Below, in pieces: positions 33,648 to 44,266 of a stretch of DNA of 64,000 nt. The position numbers and the translations under genes are program-made. The notes under the pieces are model-generated. The model saw only the letters and a program-made list of their open reading frames with translations. It was not told where the DNA came from and ran no database searches. Every line of letters starts with the position of its first letter. The stretch's first letter is position 1. Location of the stretch: NCBI GenBank assembly GCA_021776335.1, contig JAJFGB010000005.1, positions 62,001 through 126,000 on the forward strand, read 5' to 3'. The stretch comes from Hyphococcus sp. (GTDB taxonomy: Bacteria; Pseudomonadota; Alphaproteobacteria; Caulobacterales; Parvularculaceae).

Positions 33648-34430
33648 ATGACGAGCGAGCACATTTCCGTAAACCGCGATGAAGCGGTGATGCGCATTGC
33701 GTTCAATCGGCCGGAAAAGAAAAATGCCATCACGGCGGTGATGTATGCCGCGCTGGCGGACGCGCTGGAGGAGGCGGAGAGGGACGATGCTGTTCGCGCG
33801 GTTCTGTTTGAAGCGGCGGGCGATATGTTCACAGCCGGCAACGACATCGGTGATTTCATGAGCGGGGGCGCCTCGCCTGCGGATCCGCATCAGACGCCGC
33901 CAGTGATGCGGTTTTTGTTTGCGCTCGCGAAAGCAGAAAAGCCATTGATCGCTGCCGTGCAGGGCGGTGCGGTGGGCGTTGGTGTTACTATGCTGTTTCA
34001 TTGCGATCTTGTTTATGCATCAAAGAATGCAACATTCCACACGCCTTTTGTTGATCTGGCGCTGGTGCCGGAAGCGGCATCAAGCCTCCTCCTGCCTCAG
34101 ATTGCAGGCCATCAGCGCGCTGCAGAAATGTTGCTCGCCGGCAAGAAAATCGACGCGGCGCGCGCCCGGGAACTTGGCTTTGTCAATGAAGTCGTTGCCC
34201 ATGAAGCAACAGGCGATGCAGGCCTGACAGCCGCCAGGGAAATCGCCGCAAAGGCGCCGGCGGCAGTGCGCCTCACAAAAAACCTTATGCGGGGCGACCG
34301 CGACCTGATCGTTGCGCGCATGAAGGAGGAGGGCGCGCATTTTGCCGCGCAGCTTTCTTCTGCTGAGTTTCGCGAAGCCGGTGCTGCATTCATGCAGAAA
34401 CGAAAACCGGATTTTTCCAAAAGAAGCTAA
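33648..34430 (+). CDS. Enoyl-CoA hydratase/isomerase (crotonase family)
   Basis: A 260-residue crotonase-fold enzyme. FNRPEKKNAIT begins the fold, TAGNDIGDF supplies the first oxyanion-hole strand, and GGAVGVGVTMLFHCDLVYA the second. PFVDLALVPEAASS carries the usual acidic region. It would hydrate or isomerise an enoyl-CoA; the MLFHCDL and LVPEA pattern is common in enoyl-CoA isomerase-type members. AGGAG is seven bases before the ATG. It has no beta-oxidation partners nearby. Confidence 0.9.
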   Translation: MTSEHISVNRDEAVMRIAFNRPEKKNAITAVMYAALADALEEAERDDAVRAVLFEAAGDMFTAGNDIGDFMSGGASPADPHQTPPVMRFLFALAKAEKPLIAAVQGGAVGVGVTMLFHCDLVYASKNATFHTPFVDLALVPEAASSLLLPQIAGHQRAAEMLLAGKKIDAARARELGFVNEVVAHEATGDAGLTAAREIAAKAPAAVRLTKNLMRGDRDLIVARMKEEGAHFAAQLSSAEFREAGAAFMQKRKPDFSKRS

Positions 34431-34433
34431 GGA

Positions 34434-34703
34434 TTATTCCGCTGGCGCTGCCGGATGGGTTTTGTCGATGGTCTGTTTGATCACGGGCGGGAACTTATCG
34501 CGATAGCGCATCAGCGACTGGTCAAGATTTGGCCATTTGGTACGCATTTTTATGATCAGGCGCTGAACAAACGGAACATATGGCGCCAGGAGTGCAAAGC
34601 CGATTGTGAGCATGATAAGGCCGAACGGAAGCGGTAACGGCAGAACAATTAATCCTGCAACCACGAGCGTCGATCCAAATACCTGATGCAAAACCGGCAA
34701 CAT
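34434..34703 (-). CDS. Small membrane protein, function unknown
   Basis: An 89-residue protein with two membrane spans in its first half (about 8-22 and 24-43; LPLPLPFGLIMLTIGFALLAP) and a basic cytoplasmic tail. The Pro-Leu-Pro turn between the spans resembles the PGPGW-type two-span family, but the match is loose. It is convergent with the enoyl-CoA hydratase, three bases apart. Confidence 0.65.
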   Translation of the reverse strand: MLPVLHQVFGSTLVVAGLIVLPLPLPFGLIMLTIGFALLAPYVPFVQRLIIKMRTKWPNLDQSLMRYRDKFPPVIKQTIDKTHPAAPAE

Positions 34704-35005
34704 CGCCGAACACTAACTCCCGAACCAGAACCCCGAAGGCGTTTAACATAGCCGCTACTATCGGCCCGGCCATATGTTCTATACGAAGCGATACGCCGTC
34801 TGGTTTCAAATTATGCTTCAGCAGCCTGAACGTAAAGGGCAGACGCCAAAATAGCGTTAATAAGTATCGGTCACATTTACGCCAGTAGCTGGGCTGAGCA
34901 TGCTGCCGCCATCAATTTCTGTTCACGATTTCGGATATCCCGTTGCGTCCGGCTGAATTTCAGCCTGAATTGCAGGAAGGTGATTGATGGCAAAAGGGGA
35001 CTTCG
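34704..35005. other. Intergenic region, no gene seen
   Basis: About 300 bases between the divergent small membrane protein and the DUF5996-like gene. One short hairpin (GGCTG aattt CAGCC, about 34952-34966) and an AAGGGG ribosome-binding site for the downstream gene are visible. No convincing promoter pair or RNA gene was recognised. Confidence 0.5.
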
Positions 35006-35878
35006 ATGGGAACCGCATGGAAACGATTGGGCGCGGCGGCGCCGGGCAAGATCACAAAAGCGCATCTCCAACCCTATCAGCTCGCCCAATGGCTGGCGCG
35101 ATTTGCACGCGGCTATCTGGAGCCGGTCCCGGACGATAGCCATACAAGCCTTCAATGGCGGCGCGATCTCCATATCATGGCGACCGGTGACGCCTATGTG
35201 GGGGAGCGGCGTTTGGCGTTTGGGCTGAACCCACGTGACCTGACACTGGTGATGCTGGTTGATGGAGCGCTTGCCGGTGAAGCATCGATGCATGGTCTTA
35301 AAGACAAGGCCGCTGGGGACTGGATGCGCGCGCGATTGAAGGCATTTGACCTTGATCCGAAGGCGCTGGACGCACCGTCACCTTACGAAGTTCCACCATC
35401 TCCCTATGCTGCAAAAGCCGCCTATGATGCTCATAAGGATGTTACCGCGCTTTCTGAATTGAGCCGATATTTTGACAATGCGGATCTGTTGTTGTGCGAC
35501 GTCGTTGATGCCCATCGCGATATCAGACCCGGCCCGGCGCCAGTGCGTTTGTGGCCCCATCATTTCGATATGGCGACGATCATTACGCTTGAGGAGGGTG
35601 ATTTCGAAACGGCGCGTTCAGTTGGCGTCGGGCTCGCCATCCCCGATAAGCTGCACAAGGAATTTTATTTCTATACCTATCCATGGCCGCGCAATGAGCG
35701 GAAAGATTTGCCGAAATTACGCTCCAATTGCTCCTACCAATATGACGGCTTTTTCGGTGCGATTCAGCCCATGTCAAAAGTTGTGCGGGCAAAGGATCAG
35801 GAGGCAACCGCCCGGTTTTTCTTCGATGAGACGATTAGGGTTTTTATCGAACTTTTGCGCAAGGATATGAAAGCGTAA
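35006..35878 (+). CDS. DUF5996-like protein, function unknown
   Basis: A 290-residue soluble protein. LQPYQLAQWLARFARGYLEP, VRLWPHHFDMATI and EFYFYTYPWP recall DUF5996, in which a [WF]PHHFD block and an aromatic YxYPWP segment are conserved. No catalytic role is described for that family that I can name. AAGGGG precedes the ATG by eight bases. It lies 90 bases upstream of ubiD on the same strand and may be co-transcribed. The His-rich PHHFD motif could bind metal; this is speculation. Confidence 0.65.
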   Translation: MGTAWKRLGAAAPGKITKAHLQPYQLAQWLARFARGYLEPVPDDSHTSLQWRRDLHIMATGDAYVGERRLAFGLNPRDLTLVMLVDGALAGEASMHGLKDKAAGDWMRARLKAFDLDPKALDAPSPYEVPPSPYAAKAAYDAHKDVTALSELSRYFDNADLLLCDVVDAHRDIRPGPAPVRLWPHHFDMATIITLEEGDFETARSVGVGLAIPDKLHKEFYFYTYPWPRNERKDLPKLRSNCSYQYDGFFGAIQPMSKVVRAKDQEATARFFFDETIRVFIELLRKDMKA

Positions 35879-35968
35879 CAGCCCCGCGTCGATAAGGCGC
35901 CGCTCGCAACGCTTTGATGCCGGCGCTTTTGCCGGTAGAGCTATGAAAATAGCACTTGAGGCGGATGC

Positions 35969-37498
35969 ATGTCTTACAAATCCTTGCGCGACTTTATCGA
36001 AAAGCTTGAAGAGGCCGGTGAACTCCGTCGCGTCACGGAGCCCGTCGCGGTCAAGCTCGAATTGACCGAGATTCAAACACGGCTTCTGGCGGAGGGCGGC
36101 CCCGCGGTGATTTTCGAAAAGCCGGTGATGGATGACGGGCAGATCTCGCCCATGCCGGTGCTGGTCAATCTTTTTGGTACGGTCAAACGTGTCGCCATGG
36201 GTGTCACACTGGAAGGCAAGGAACGGACAACCGGTGCGGAATTGCGCGAAGTCGGCGAGCTTCTCGCTTTTCTGCGTCAGCCGGAACCGCCGGGCGGTCT
36301 CAAAGATCTGATGGCGATGGCGCCGCTGGCGAAAACCGTGATGGCGATGAAGCCATCATCAAAGGCCCTTGGCGCGCCGTGCCAGGAAATTCTCAAAACC
36401 GGAGATGATATCAATCTTGACGATCTGCCGATACAGACCTGCTGGCCGGATGAGCCCGCACCGCTCATTACCTGGCCGTTGGTGGTCACCAAAGGTCCTT
36501 CCGACAAGCGCGAGGATGATTTTAATCTTGGCATCTATCGTATGCAGAAGATCGGCAAAAACAAAACCATTATGCGCTGGCTTAAGCATCGCGGCGGCGC
36601 GCAACACCATCAGCGCTGGAAGAAAGAAAAAACTGAACCGCTTCCTGTCGCGGCAGTTATTGGCGCTGACCCCGGCACGATCCTCGCGGCGGTAACGCCC
36701 GTACCGGACACGCTGTCAGAATATCATTTTGCCGGACTGTTGCGCGGCAAGAAAGTCGACCTTGTTGACTGCAAAACCGTGCCCCTGAAAGTACCTGCTG
36801 AAGCGGAGATTATCCTCGAAGGTTATGTCTCTCTAGATGATTACGCAGATGAAGGCCCCTATGGCGACCATACCGGATATTATAATGCGGTAGAGCGCTT
36901 TCCGGTGTTTACGATCACCGCCATCACGCACCGCAAAGACCCGATTTACCTATCGACCTTTACCGGCCGCCCGCCGGATGAGCCGAGCATTTTGGGTGAG
37001 GCCCTGAACGAGGTTTTCATTCCTCTGTTGCAGCAGCAATTTCCGGAGATCACGGATTTCTGGCTGCCACCCGAAGGGTGCTCTTATCGCATCGCCGTGA
37101 TTTCCATGAAGAAAGCTTATCCCGGTCACGCCAAGCGCGTGATGATGGGCGCATGGTCTTATCTCCGCCAGTTTATGTATACAAAATGGATCATTGTCGT
37201 CGATGACGATATTGATGCGCGCGACTGGAAAGACGTGATGTGGGCGGTTTCCACCAAGATGGACCCTGCGCGGGATATTACGGTGATTGAATCGACACCG
37301 ATTGATTATCTCGATTTTGCAAGCGCAGAGCCAAGCCTCGGCTCAAAGATCGGCCTCGACGCCACGGACAAGCTGCCGCCGGAAACCAAACGCGAATGGG
37401 GAACGGAGATTCGCATGAGCGACGACGTCGTCAAACGCGTTGACGAGATGTGGGAAAATCTAGGGCTGCCTGGCGCGGGCAAGGGAATTTGGCGGTAG
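35969..37498 (+). CDS. ubiD: UbiD-family prenylated-FMN decarboxylase (4-hydroxy-3-polyprenylbenzoate decarboxylase)
   Basis: A 509-residue UbiD decarboxylase. [19 protein letters not shown] is the standard N-terminus, IYRMQ, and [13 protein letters not shown] (about 293-305) carries the catalytic acidic residues next to the prFMN site; [10 protein letters not shown] and [13 protein letters not shown] are further conserved blocks. It removes the carboxylate of the ubiquinone precursor using prenylated FMN made by UbiX, whose gene is not in the window. GAGG lies before the ATG. Confidence 0.95.
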   Translation: MSYKSLRDFIEKLEEAGELRRVTEPVAVKLELTEIQTRLLAEGGPAVIFEKPVMDDGQISPMPVLVNLFGTVKRVAMGVTLEGKERTTGAELREVGELLAFLRQPEPPGGLKDLMAMAPLAKTVMAMKPSSKALGAPCQEILKTGDDINLDDLPIQTCWPDEPAPLITWPLVVTKGPSDKREDDFNLGIYRMQKIGKNKTIMRWLKHRGGAQHHQRWKKEKTEPLPVAAVIGADPGTILAAVTPVPDTLSEYHFAGLLRGKKVDLVDCKTVPLKVPAEAEIILEGYVSLDDYADEGPYGDHTGYYNAVERFPVFTITAITHRKDPIYLSTFTGRPPDEPSILGEALNEVFIPLLQQQFPEITDFWLPPEGCSYRIAVISMKKAYPGHAKRVMMGAWSYLRQFMYTKWIIVVDDDIDARDWKDVMWAVSTKMDPARDITVIESTPIDYLDFASAEPSLGSKIGLDATDKLPPETKREWGTEIRMSDDVVKRVDEMWENLGLPGAGKGIWR

Positions 37499-37530
37499 CG
37501 GCGACTGTCAAGAAAATGTGTTCGACAAAT

Positions 37531-37941
37531 CTATCCCGTAAAATGCGCGACGATCGATCCGTAATTCATCGCAATGTAAAGAAGGATTGCGAGATTCGCG
37601 AAGAGGAGGATCGGGATGAACCAAAGCGCCACAAAGAGAAGCGACCCTTCGTTCAGATAGATCAGGAAACTCATCATCGCGACGCCGATATAAAGATCGA
37701 GGCCGATCTGGCGCACCCAGATTTCCTTATTGATCCGCGGCAGGGCTTTTATAAAGCTGTCTTTAGAACTGCAATAAAGCGAGTAGGCGAGGAAACCGAA
37801 AAACATCAGCCAGGCGATATATTTGCCCGCCGCATAGGGTCCTTCGCTGATGAAGAGCGGCTCATCGCCCTTAAAGACGATGGCGAGCCCGACAAAGGCG
37901 AAATAAAATATCCATAAAGAATTTCGTTTCAACCATATCAT
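37531..37941 (-). CDS. Four-span membrane protein, function unknown
   Basis: A 136-residue hydrophobic protein with about four membrane spans (roughly 8-23, 41-56, 78-95, 103-125). AAGGAG precedes its ATG at a good distance, so it is expressed. I recognise no family. It is convergent with ubiD, 32 bases apart. Lys/Asp-rich loops such as CSSKDSFIKALPRINKE suggest the second loop is cytoplasmic. Confidence 0.7.
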   Translation of the reverse strand: MIWLKRNSLWIFYFAFVGLAIVFKGDEPLFISEGPYAAGKYIAWLMFFGFLAYSLYCSSKDSFIKALPRINKEIWVRQIGLDLYIGVAMMSFLIYLNEGSLLFVALWFIPILLFANLAILLYIAMNYGSIVAHFTG

Positions 37942-38080
37942 CGCATGTGCTCCTTTGTGTCAGGAGGCAAATCTAGCGCTGTTCTGTTTCATAATAAATG
38001 TTGATGCGCATACGGTTGTTGCGACGCCACACAGCACATGTCGCCATTGTTCGCGGTATTTGAAAGCGTAAGAGACGCGG

Positions 38081-39544
38081 TCAGCCCCCCAGCGCTTTGA
38101 AATTCAAAAACTCGCGGCGAGTCTTGGGGCCATGAGTTGTAAAGCTTGGGTCGGGGTGTTCGAGATAGGCATGTTTGCGTTGGGAGAGCGCGTCGCGGCT
38201 TGCGCGTTTTTTGACTTCGTCCAAGGAAATTCCATAGGGTTTCGTTGAGTTGAGCCCGAAAATTTTCGCCTTGAGATCTTTGGTCATCGAAGCGTAGCCG
38301 TAGCGCTCCTGAAACTCACTGGAAATCTGGAAGGTTCGAAAGGCTTGTATCTGATCCTGGGGTGAGCCGTACCAAATTGAGTCCGTTCCCCAGAGAACGT
38401 TATCTTCGCCGCAATATTGGATCAGCTTGCCAAGGGCATGCGCCGCCTGGTCGAGATCACGCATCAGGAACCGCCAGGTAGAACCGAGTTCAGCATAAAC
38501 ATTGGAATTCGGCGCAACATTGGCGTCGATCAACGATTGGCAGAGCACGTCCATGCCGCGATCCTTGCCGTTTCCGGGTGTAAACGCCGCTTCCTTGGTG
38601 GGGATGTCGAGACCGGAATGATAAAGAATGAAATTGATATCCGGATGGCGTTTTGCAGCCTCACCCACATCTGTACAGAGAGAATGTTCAAAGGACTTAG
38701 ACCCAAAAGACAGCCCTTTGTGGATCGCGATGTTGTTAATGTTGAGTGCTTTTGCCTTCGCGATAAATGCCTCACCCACATCATCGGTTAAAAAGAAGCC
38801 ATCCCCGTCAGGCCCCCATTGGGTGTAGGTTTTCCATGCGGCGATGGGAAATTCGCCTGCAAGACGATCCATGTCTTCCAGATCGCCCTCCTGGTTCGGA
38901 TTGACGCGCCCGTGGAGCATCAATCGGTTATCGCCCTCCATGGCGTCGACAATACGGCGCGTCTCGTCGGCCTCTTCAATGGTCAGCGGCTCGGCTTCGC
39001 GCGCGCTGGGTACAAAAGACAGAACCATCATGTCCGTATCGGAATCGAGAAAGACGTCTTTGATGAATTCTTCTGATCGCAGACATTTCAAATATTCTCT
39101 GTCCTTGCGCCCGGCTGCCGTAACGCACGAATTGGGCATGCCTGACAAAGGTCGCGCGCTGTCCGGAATTTTGCTGAGCCAGGCGCCTGTTGGATTCACA
39201 TAATGGCCCTGAATGTCGAAAATGAATTCATCGCCGCCCAGCGCTTCGATCGCAGCCGCGTCGTCAAGCGCCGCATCCACAGGCACATCGAATGATGCGC
39301 CGGTTTTTGACGCCATGGCGTTAGCGTGATTGACCGCCAGAAGGGTCGAAGCGGCGCCGCAAGCGGACACCATGAAATCGCGCCGCCTCAATCCCTTTCG
39401 ACGTGCGTTTTCGCTTGCCCATTGTTGGGCGAGATCATTGGCAGCCGCATTGTGTTGGTCTAGCGCGACCGGCTCGAATTCACCGTTGGAAGTCGTATCA
39501 ATACGGATTGGCAGGCGCAGGCCGTCCGGGTCGCGATTGGTCAT
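38081..39544 (-). CDS. Amidohydrolase-2-type metal-dependent hydrolase with an internal Tat-like motif
   Basis: About 487 residues. A TIM-barrel amidohydrolase-related domain covers about residues 90-440, with DIQGHYVNP, LHGRVNPNQ, NIAIHKGLSFG, ILYHSGLD and WGTDSIWYG supplying His/Asp metal or proton ligands. A twin-arginine motif RRRDFMVSACGAAST lies about 50 residues in rather than at the N-terminus. The start at 39544 is well supported: GGGAG lies eight bases upstream, while the only upstream option is TTG. It could be decarboxylase- or lactonase-like; the substrate is unknown. It stands alone between ubiD and prfC. Confidence 0.8.
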   Translation of the reverse strand: MTNRDPDGLRLPIRIDTTSNGEFEPVALDQHNAAANDLAQQWASENARRKGLRRRDFMVSACGAASTLLAVNHANAMASKTGASFDVPVDAALDDAAAIEALGGDEFIFDIQGHYVNPTGAWLSKIPDSARPLSGMPNSCVTAAGRKDREYLKCLRSEEFIKDVFLDSDTDMMVLSFVPSAREAEPLTIEEADETRRIVDAMEGDNRLMLHGRVNPNQEGDLEDMDRLAGEFPIAAWKTYTQWGPDGDGFFLTDDVGEAFIAKAKALNINNIAIHKGLSFGSKSFEHSLCTDVGEAAKRHPDINFILYHSGLDIPTKEAAFTPGNGKDRGMDVLCQSLIDANVAPNSNVYAELGSTWRFLMRDLDQAAHALGKLIQYCGEDNVLWGTDSIWYGSPQDQIQAFRTFQISSEFQERYGYASMTKDLKAKIFGLNSTKPYGISLDEVKKRASRDALSQRKHAYLEHPDPSFTTHGPKTRREFLNFKALGG

Positions 39545-39674
39545 GGCTGATTCTCCCGTCAAGACGGGTTAAAGCCTATCATGGCTTTAAGAGGCGACGT
39601 CACGGTTCGTCGCGGGAAAGGCTCGTTTCATCGGGGAGGGCGGCGTGCCGGTATCTCAGATTTTATTCGCCGCG

Positions 39675-41252
39675 CTAGGTTCGCTCGCGGGTTTTCAAAA
39701 AACGAAGGCGCGGGTTTTTCTCTTCAGCGTAGCCCGCTTCCCATTGGGATCGTGCGAGGTATACCGGGCTGCCATAGCGGTCATTGGCGACGGCGCCCTG
39801 ATTTTTGGAGACAAAGTCCTGGACAACGTTTTCTTCGTCGCCGCCAAGCCAGCGAACAGTTTCATAACCGCATGGCTCAAGCGTTGCCGCCACACCATAT
39901 TCGGCAATCAGGCGCGCCTCGATCACGTCAAGTTGCAAAGACCCAACAACGCCGACGTAAAAATCGGCGCCAAGCATTGGCGTGAACACCTGGCTTGCGC
40001 CTTCTTCAGCAAGCGCAATCATCGCGCGCTTCATCTGTTTTGATTTCATCGGATCATCCAGGCGTACGCGGCGGATGATTTCCGGCGCAAAATCCGGTAA
40101 TCCGGAATATTGCAGCTCGTCTTTCTGGCTCAGTGTATCGCCGACGCCGAGCGCGCCGTGGTTTGGAATACCGACAATGTCGCCGGCGACGGCTTCTTCC
40201 GCAAGTTGGCGATCCTGCGCCATGAAGAAAATTGGATTATTGACGGCGAGCGCTTTGTCGGTGCGGGCGACTTTGAGTTTCATGCCGCGTTTGAAGACGC
40301 CGGAACACATGCGCACAAAGGCGATGCGGTCACGATGATTGGGATCCATATTCGCCTGCACTTTAAAGACGAAACCGGAAACATTGGGATCGCTTGGCAG
40401 GATTTCGACATTGCCGGCGCGTTGTTTGCGTGGAGGCGGCGAGAATTTTCCAATATCGCGCAGGAGTTCCGCAACTGAAAACTCTTTGAGAGCGCTGCCG
40501 AAATAAACCGGTGTCATGGCGCCGTCGCGAAATGCGGTTTCATCAAATTCCGGGTAGCCTTCCCGCGCAAGCTCCATGGTTTCGCGTGCGCTGGCAGCTT
40601 CCTCCGCGCCGATCAACGTGTCTAGCTGCGTATCGTCGACACTGCTGAGGTCAACGGTCTTTGCAAATTTTCCACCGGTATCCTCGCCCTCGAGAAGGAC
40701 GCGATCATGCGCCATGTCATAACAGCCGCGAAACTGCCCACCGGTTCCAAGCGGCCAAACGCGTGGACAAACGTCAAGGGCGAGCTGGTCAGCGACTTCA
40801 TCGAGCAACTCAAACGGATCGCGCCCCTCACGATCAACTTTGTTGACATAGGTGATGATCGGAATATCGCGCAGGCGGCAAACTTCAAAAAGTTTGCGCG
40901 TTTGGGTTTCAATTCCTTTGGCGGCATCGATCACCATGATGGCGCTGTCGACGGCAGTAAGGGTCCTGTAGGTGTCTTCGGAAAAGTCCTCGTGACCTGG
41001 CGTGTCCAGAAGATTGAAGACAATTCCGTCATGCTCAAACATCATCGCAGAAGTAGTCACGGAAATTCCGCGCTTTTGCTCAATTGCCAGCCAGTCCGAG
41101 CGGGCGCGCCGGCGCTCGCCGCGCGCCTTGACTTCACCCGCAAGCCGGATCGCGCCGCTGGCGAAAAGAAGCTTTTCGGTCAGCGTCGTTTTCCCGGCGT
41201 CAGGATGGGAAATGATCGCGAAGGTGCGGCGATTGAGATAGGCGTTGGTCAT
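39675..41252 (-). CDS. prfC: Peptide chain release factor 3
   Basis: A 525-residue translational GTPase that recycles RF1/RF2 from terminated ribosomes. G1 is SHPDAGKTT (about 15-23), G3 DTPGHEDFSEDTYR, G4 YVNKVDREGRDPFEL. The RF3-specific LPDFAPEIIRRVRLDDPMKSK and the C-terminal domain (QLDVIEARL, YGSPVYLARS) separate it from EF-G. Length is normal and the gene is monocistronic. Confidence 0.96.
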   Translation of the reverse strand: MTNAYLNRRTFAIISHPDAGKTTLTEKLLFASGAIRLAGEVKARGERRRARSDWLAIEQKRGISVTTSAMMFEHDGIVFNLLDTPGHEDFSEDTYRTLTAVDSAIMVIDAAKGIETQTRKLFEVCRLRDIPIITYVNKVDREGRDPFELLDEVADQLALDVCPRVWPLGTGGQFRGCYDMAHDRVLLEGEDTGGKFAKTVDLSSVDDTQLDTLIGAEEAASARETMELAREGYPEFDETAFRDGAMTPVYFGSALKEFSVAELLRDIGKFSPPPRKQRAGNVEILPSDPNVSGFVFKVQANMDPNHRDRIAFVRMCSGVFKRGMKLKVARTDKALAVNNPIFFMAQDRQLAEEAVAGDIVGIPNHGALGVGDTLSQKDELQYSGLPDFAPEIIRRVRLDDPMKSKQMKRAMIALAEEGASQVFTPMLGADFYVGVVGSLQLDVIEARLIAEYGVAATLEPCGYETVRWLGGDEENVVQDFVSKNQGAVANDRYGSPVYLARSQWEAGYAEEKNPRLRFLKTRERT

Positions 41253-41486
41253 TGTGATCCCGATAGGTGTTAAGTGCGGCGGTCAATGCGGGCGGTTTGC
41301 CGCAAGGTCAAGGCTTTCTGGGGAAAATTAGATTTTTGCGTGCCGAGAACAAGCTGTGAGCACTATTTCACTGCTTCTGCACGTCGCCATTTTCCTGAGG
41401 GTGCAAAGAGTGATAGATTACCCTTCCGGGATTTATTGATTCACGTTCGTATTTTCTGTCCACATTAGCGCAGGAGGAATGTCGCT

Positions 41487-41942
41487 ATGGCCGAACTCAC
41501 CATAAACGGCGAAAAACACACCATCGATGATGATGCAACAATCCCGCTTCTTTGGTATTTGCGCGATATTCTTGGAATGACCGGAACGAAATTTGGTTGC
41601 GGGGTTGCGCAATGCGGCGCCTGCACCGTGCATCTTGACGGCGTTGCGGTGAGGTCATGCGTTACGCCTGCGGTTGCAGCTGACGGCCGCGCGGTAACAA
41701 CCATCGAGGGTTTGAGCGAAGAGGGCGACCATCCGGTGCAGATGGCGTGGAAAGAACATCAGGTTCCGCAATGCGGCTATTGTCAATCCGGGCAGATGAT
41801 GCAGGCGGCGGCGCTGCTCAGCACCAATTCCAATCCCTCCGACGAAGATATCGACAACACGATGCAGGGAAATATTTGCCGTTGTGGGACCTATCCTCGT
41901 ATCCGAGCTGCAATAAAATCAGCAGCGAGGTCGTCACGATGA
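41487..41942 (+). CDS. Molybdenum hydroxylase [2Fe-2S] subunit (isoquinoline 1-oxidoreductase alpha type)
   Basis: A 151-residue iron-sulfur subunit. A plant-type [2Fe-2S] cluster is bound by CGVAQCGAC and the downstream Cys, and a second by CGYCQSGQM and CRCGTY. It carries electrons from the Mo site. AGGAGG lies eight bases before the ATG. Its stop overlaps the large-subunit start as ATGA, so the two subunits are coupled. It is IorA-like: there is no FAD subunit gene, so electrons probably go to a cytochrome or quinone rather than NAD. Confidence 0.93.
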   Translation: MAELTINGEKHTIDDDATIPLLWYLRDILGMTGTKFGCGVAQCGACTVHLDGVAVRSCVTPAVAADGRAVTTIEGLSEEGDHPVQMAWKEHQVPQCGYCQSGQMMQAAALLSTNSNPSDEDIDNTMQGNICRCGTYPRIRAAIKSAARSSR

Positions 41943-44239
41943 GCAAAATTGAAAATATCTCGCGACGCGATGTGTTGCGCGCTGGCGTTGGCGGCGGCGT
42001 GTTTGTTTTGGCGACATCGCTCACTGGATGCGGTGATCCGAAAACTGAGATAGCCGGCCCGGCTGCGCTGCGCTCGACATCGCTTGAGCCGCTCAACCTC
42101 TTTGTTTCCATAAGCGAGGAAGGAACAGTCCAAATCCTTTGCCATCGCGCGGAGATGGGTCAGCATGCAAGAACAGGCATGGCGCGCGTTATAGCGGATG
42201 AATTGGATGCGGACTGGGATCGTATTGTCGTTGTCCAGAGTGAAGGTGACGCAAAATACGGCGATCAAAATACCGATGGATCGACGACGATACGTGCAGA
42301 CTTTATGCGCCTGAGGCGTATCGGCGCCAGTGCGCGATCAATGTTAGAGCGCGCTGCCGCTGAAACATGGGGCGTCCCCGCGAGCGAGTGCAAGGCTGTG
42401 TTGCACGAAGTGCTGCACGAGGCTTCGGGCCGTCGCCTTGGATATGGCGAACTCGCCGCCGCGGCGTCGGTTTTTGATCCGCCGGCCTATGAGGGCGACG
42501 ATATCGAAGCGGCCAGCGCCGGAAGTTATCGGCTGAAATTGCCCGGGGAATGGCGTTATATTGGCAAAGCGACGCCGACCGTCGATCTTGACGATATTAC
42601 AGTCGGCAAAGCGATATATGGGCAGGATGTCAGCCTGCCGGATATGAAAATCGCCGTCATCGCGCGGGCGCCGGTGCTATATGGCAAAGTTGTTTCCTTT
42701 GACGCGAGCGCTGCGCGGGAAGTTGACGGCGTTCGGCATGTGCTTGAAATGCCCATTGGCGATCGACAGGGCGGGTTTAATCCCCTCGGTGGTATCGCCA
42801 TTGTTGCAGACAATACCTGGGCGGCGATCCAGGGGCGGAACGCCCTCACTATTGAGTGGGAGGACGGCGATAATTCTGATTATGATTCAGCGCAATATAA
42901 AGCGATGCTTGAAGCATCAGTAAGAACACCGCAAAGGCCTGTGCGCAGCAAGGGCGACGTCGAGACGGCTTTTGCTTCGGCTGCAAATACGGTGACGGCG
43001 GATTATTATGTTCCGCATATTGCGCACGCCCAGATGGAACCGCCAGCGGCGCTGGCGCGCTTTGAAGATGGTAAGGTCGAAGTGTGGACCTCGACGCAAA
43101 ACCCCCAGCAGGCAAGACTTGATCTCGCCGATATTCTTGACATCGATTACGCTGATGTTCGCGTGAATAACGCGCTTCTAGGCGGCGCCTTTGGTCGAAA
43201 ATCAAAACCGGATTTCGTTTACGAAGCAGCATTGCTCTCGCGAGAACTTTCCATGCCGATCAAGGTGGTTTGGACGCGCGAGGACGATATCCATCATGAT
43301 TACCTCCACTCGGTAAGCGCGCAGAGGGTTGAAGGCGCACTCGACGAAGATGGTAATCTGACCGCGTGGCGTCATCGCGTAACATTTCCGTCAATTGGGT
43401 CGACTTTTAATCCGGCGGCGGAAGACGGCAGCGATGGCGAACTGGGGCTCGGTTTTGTTGATAACCCGTTCGCCGTTCCGAACATGCGGCTCGAAAACGG
43501 CAAGGCAAAAGGGAAAATCCGCATCGGCTGGCTGCGTTCGGTTAACAATATTCAACACGCATTTGCGGTTCAGTCATTTGCGAGTGAATTGGCTGCTGCT
43601 GCCGGGCGGGACCCAAAAGACTATTTGTTGGAACTCATCGGTCCGGACCGCATTGTCGATCTCTCGCAAGAAGGCTTGCAAGTTGAATATGGCAATTACA
43701 GTCAATCCTACGAGGATTATCCGATCGATACGGAGCGCTTGAAGAACGTTATCAATCTGGCCGCAGACGGCATTGGCTGGCGGTCGGATCTGGCCGCAGG
43801 TCGCGGCATGGGCATAGCGGGACACAGGAGTTTTCTGAGCTATGTGGCGACGGCCGTGGAAGTGCGGGTAAGCGACAATGGAGACTTGGAAATCCCGAAT
43901 GTGTGGGTGGCGTGCGATTGCGGCATTGCCGTCAATCCAGAGTCTGTGCGCGCGCAAATGGAAGGCGCCAGCGTCTTTGCGCTGTCAAACATTCTGTCGA
44001 GTGCAATCACCGTTTCGAACGGACGCGTGGATCAAAGCAATTTCCACGATTACCAAATGCTGCGCATGAACGACGCGCCCAAACAGGTGAATGTGACGCT
44101 TGTTGAAAGTAAGGCCCCACCGGGTGGCGCCGGCGAGCCCGGGACGCCTCCCTTTGCGCCAGCGTTGACCAACGCGATCTTTGCAGCGACGGGCAAACGC
44201 ATCCGAGAACTGCCGATTGGCGATCAGCTGCGCGCCTAG
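41939..44239 (+). CDS. Molybdopterin-binding catalytic subunit, isoquinoline 1-oxidoreductase beta type
   Basis: About 766 residues. The N-terminus has a Tat signal ([24 protein letters not shown]), so the assembled enzyme should be exported folded to the periplasm together with the iron-sulfur subunit. The LTGC could also serve as a lipobox. Moco-contact blocks include [18 protein letters not shown] and the terminal [21 protein letters not shown] with the catalytic-type Glu (GAGEPG). It is a xanthine-dehydrogenase-superfamily hydroxylase acting on an N-heterocycle or aldehyde; the substrate is unknown. The start is fixed by the ATGA overlap. MocA- and XdhC-type genes converge on it. Confidence 0.93.
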   Translation: MSKIENISRRDVLRAGVGGGVFVLATSLTGCGDPKTEIAGPAALRSTSLEPLNLFVSISEEGTVQILCHRAEMGQHARTGMARVIADELDADWDRIVVVQSEGDAKYGDQNTDGSTTIRADFMRLRRIGASARSMLERAAAETWGVPASECKAVLHEVLHEASGRRLGYGELAAAASVFDPPAYEGDDIEAASAGSYRLKLPGEWRYIGKATPTVDLDDITVGKAIYGQDVSLPDMKIAVIARAPVLYGKVVSFDASAAREVDGVRHVLEMPIGDRQGGFNPLGGIAIVADNTWAAIQGRNALTIEWEDGDNSDYDSAQYKAMLEASVRTPQRPVRSKGDVETAFASAANTVTADYYVPHIAHAQMEPPAALARFEDGKVEVWTSTQNPQQARLDLADILDIDYADVRVNNALLGGAFGRKSKPDFVYEAALLSRELSMPIKVVWTREDDIHHDYLHSVSAQRVEGALDEDGNLTAWRHRVTFPSIGSTFNPAAEDGSDGELGLGFVDNPFAVPNMRLENGKAKGKIRIGWLRSVNNIQHAFAVQSFASELAAAAGRDPKDYLLELIGPDRIVDLSQEGLQVEYGNYSQSYEDYPIDTERLKNVINLAADGIGWRSDLAAGRGMGIAGHRSFLSYVATAVEVRVSDNGDLEIPNVWVACDCGIAVNPESVRAQMEGASVFALSNILSSAITVSNGRVDQSNFHDYQMLRMNDAPKQVNVTLVESKAPPGGAGEPGTPPFAPALTNAIFAATGKRIRELPIGDQLRA

Positions 44240-44266
44240 CGGCAACGCTGTCGTCATTCGTTTTTT

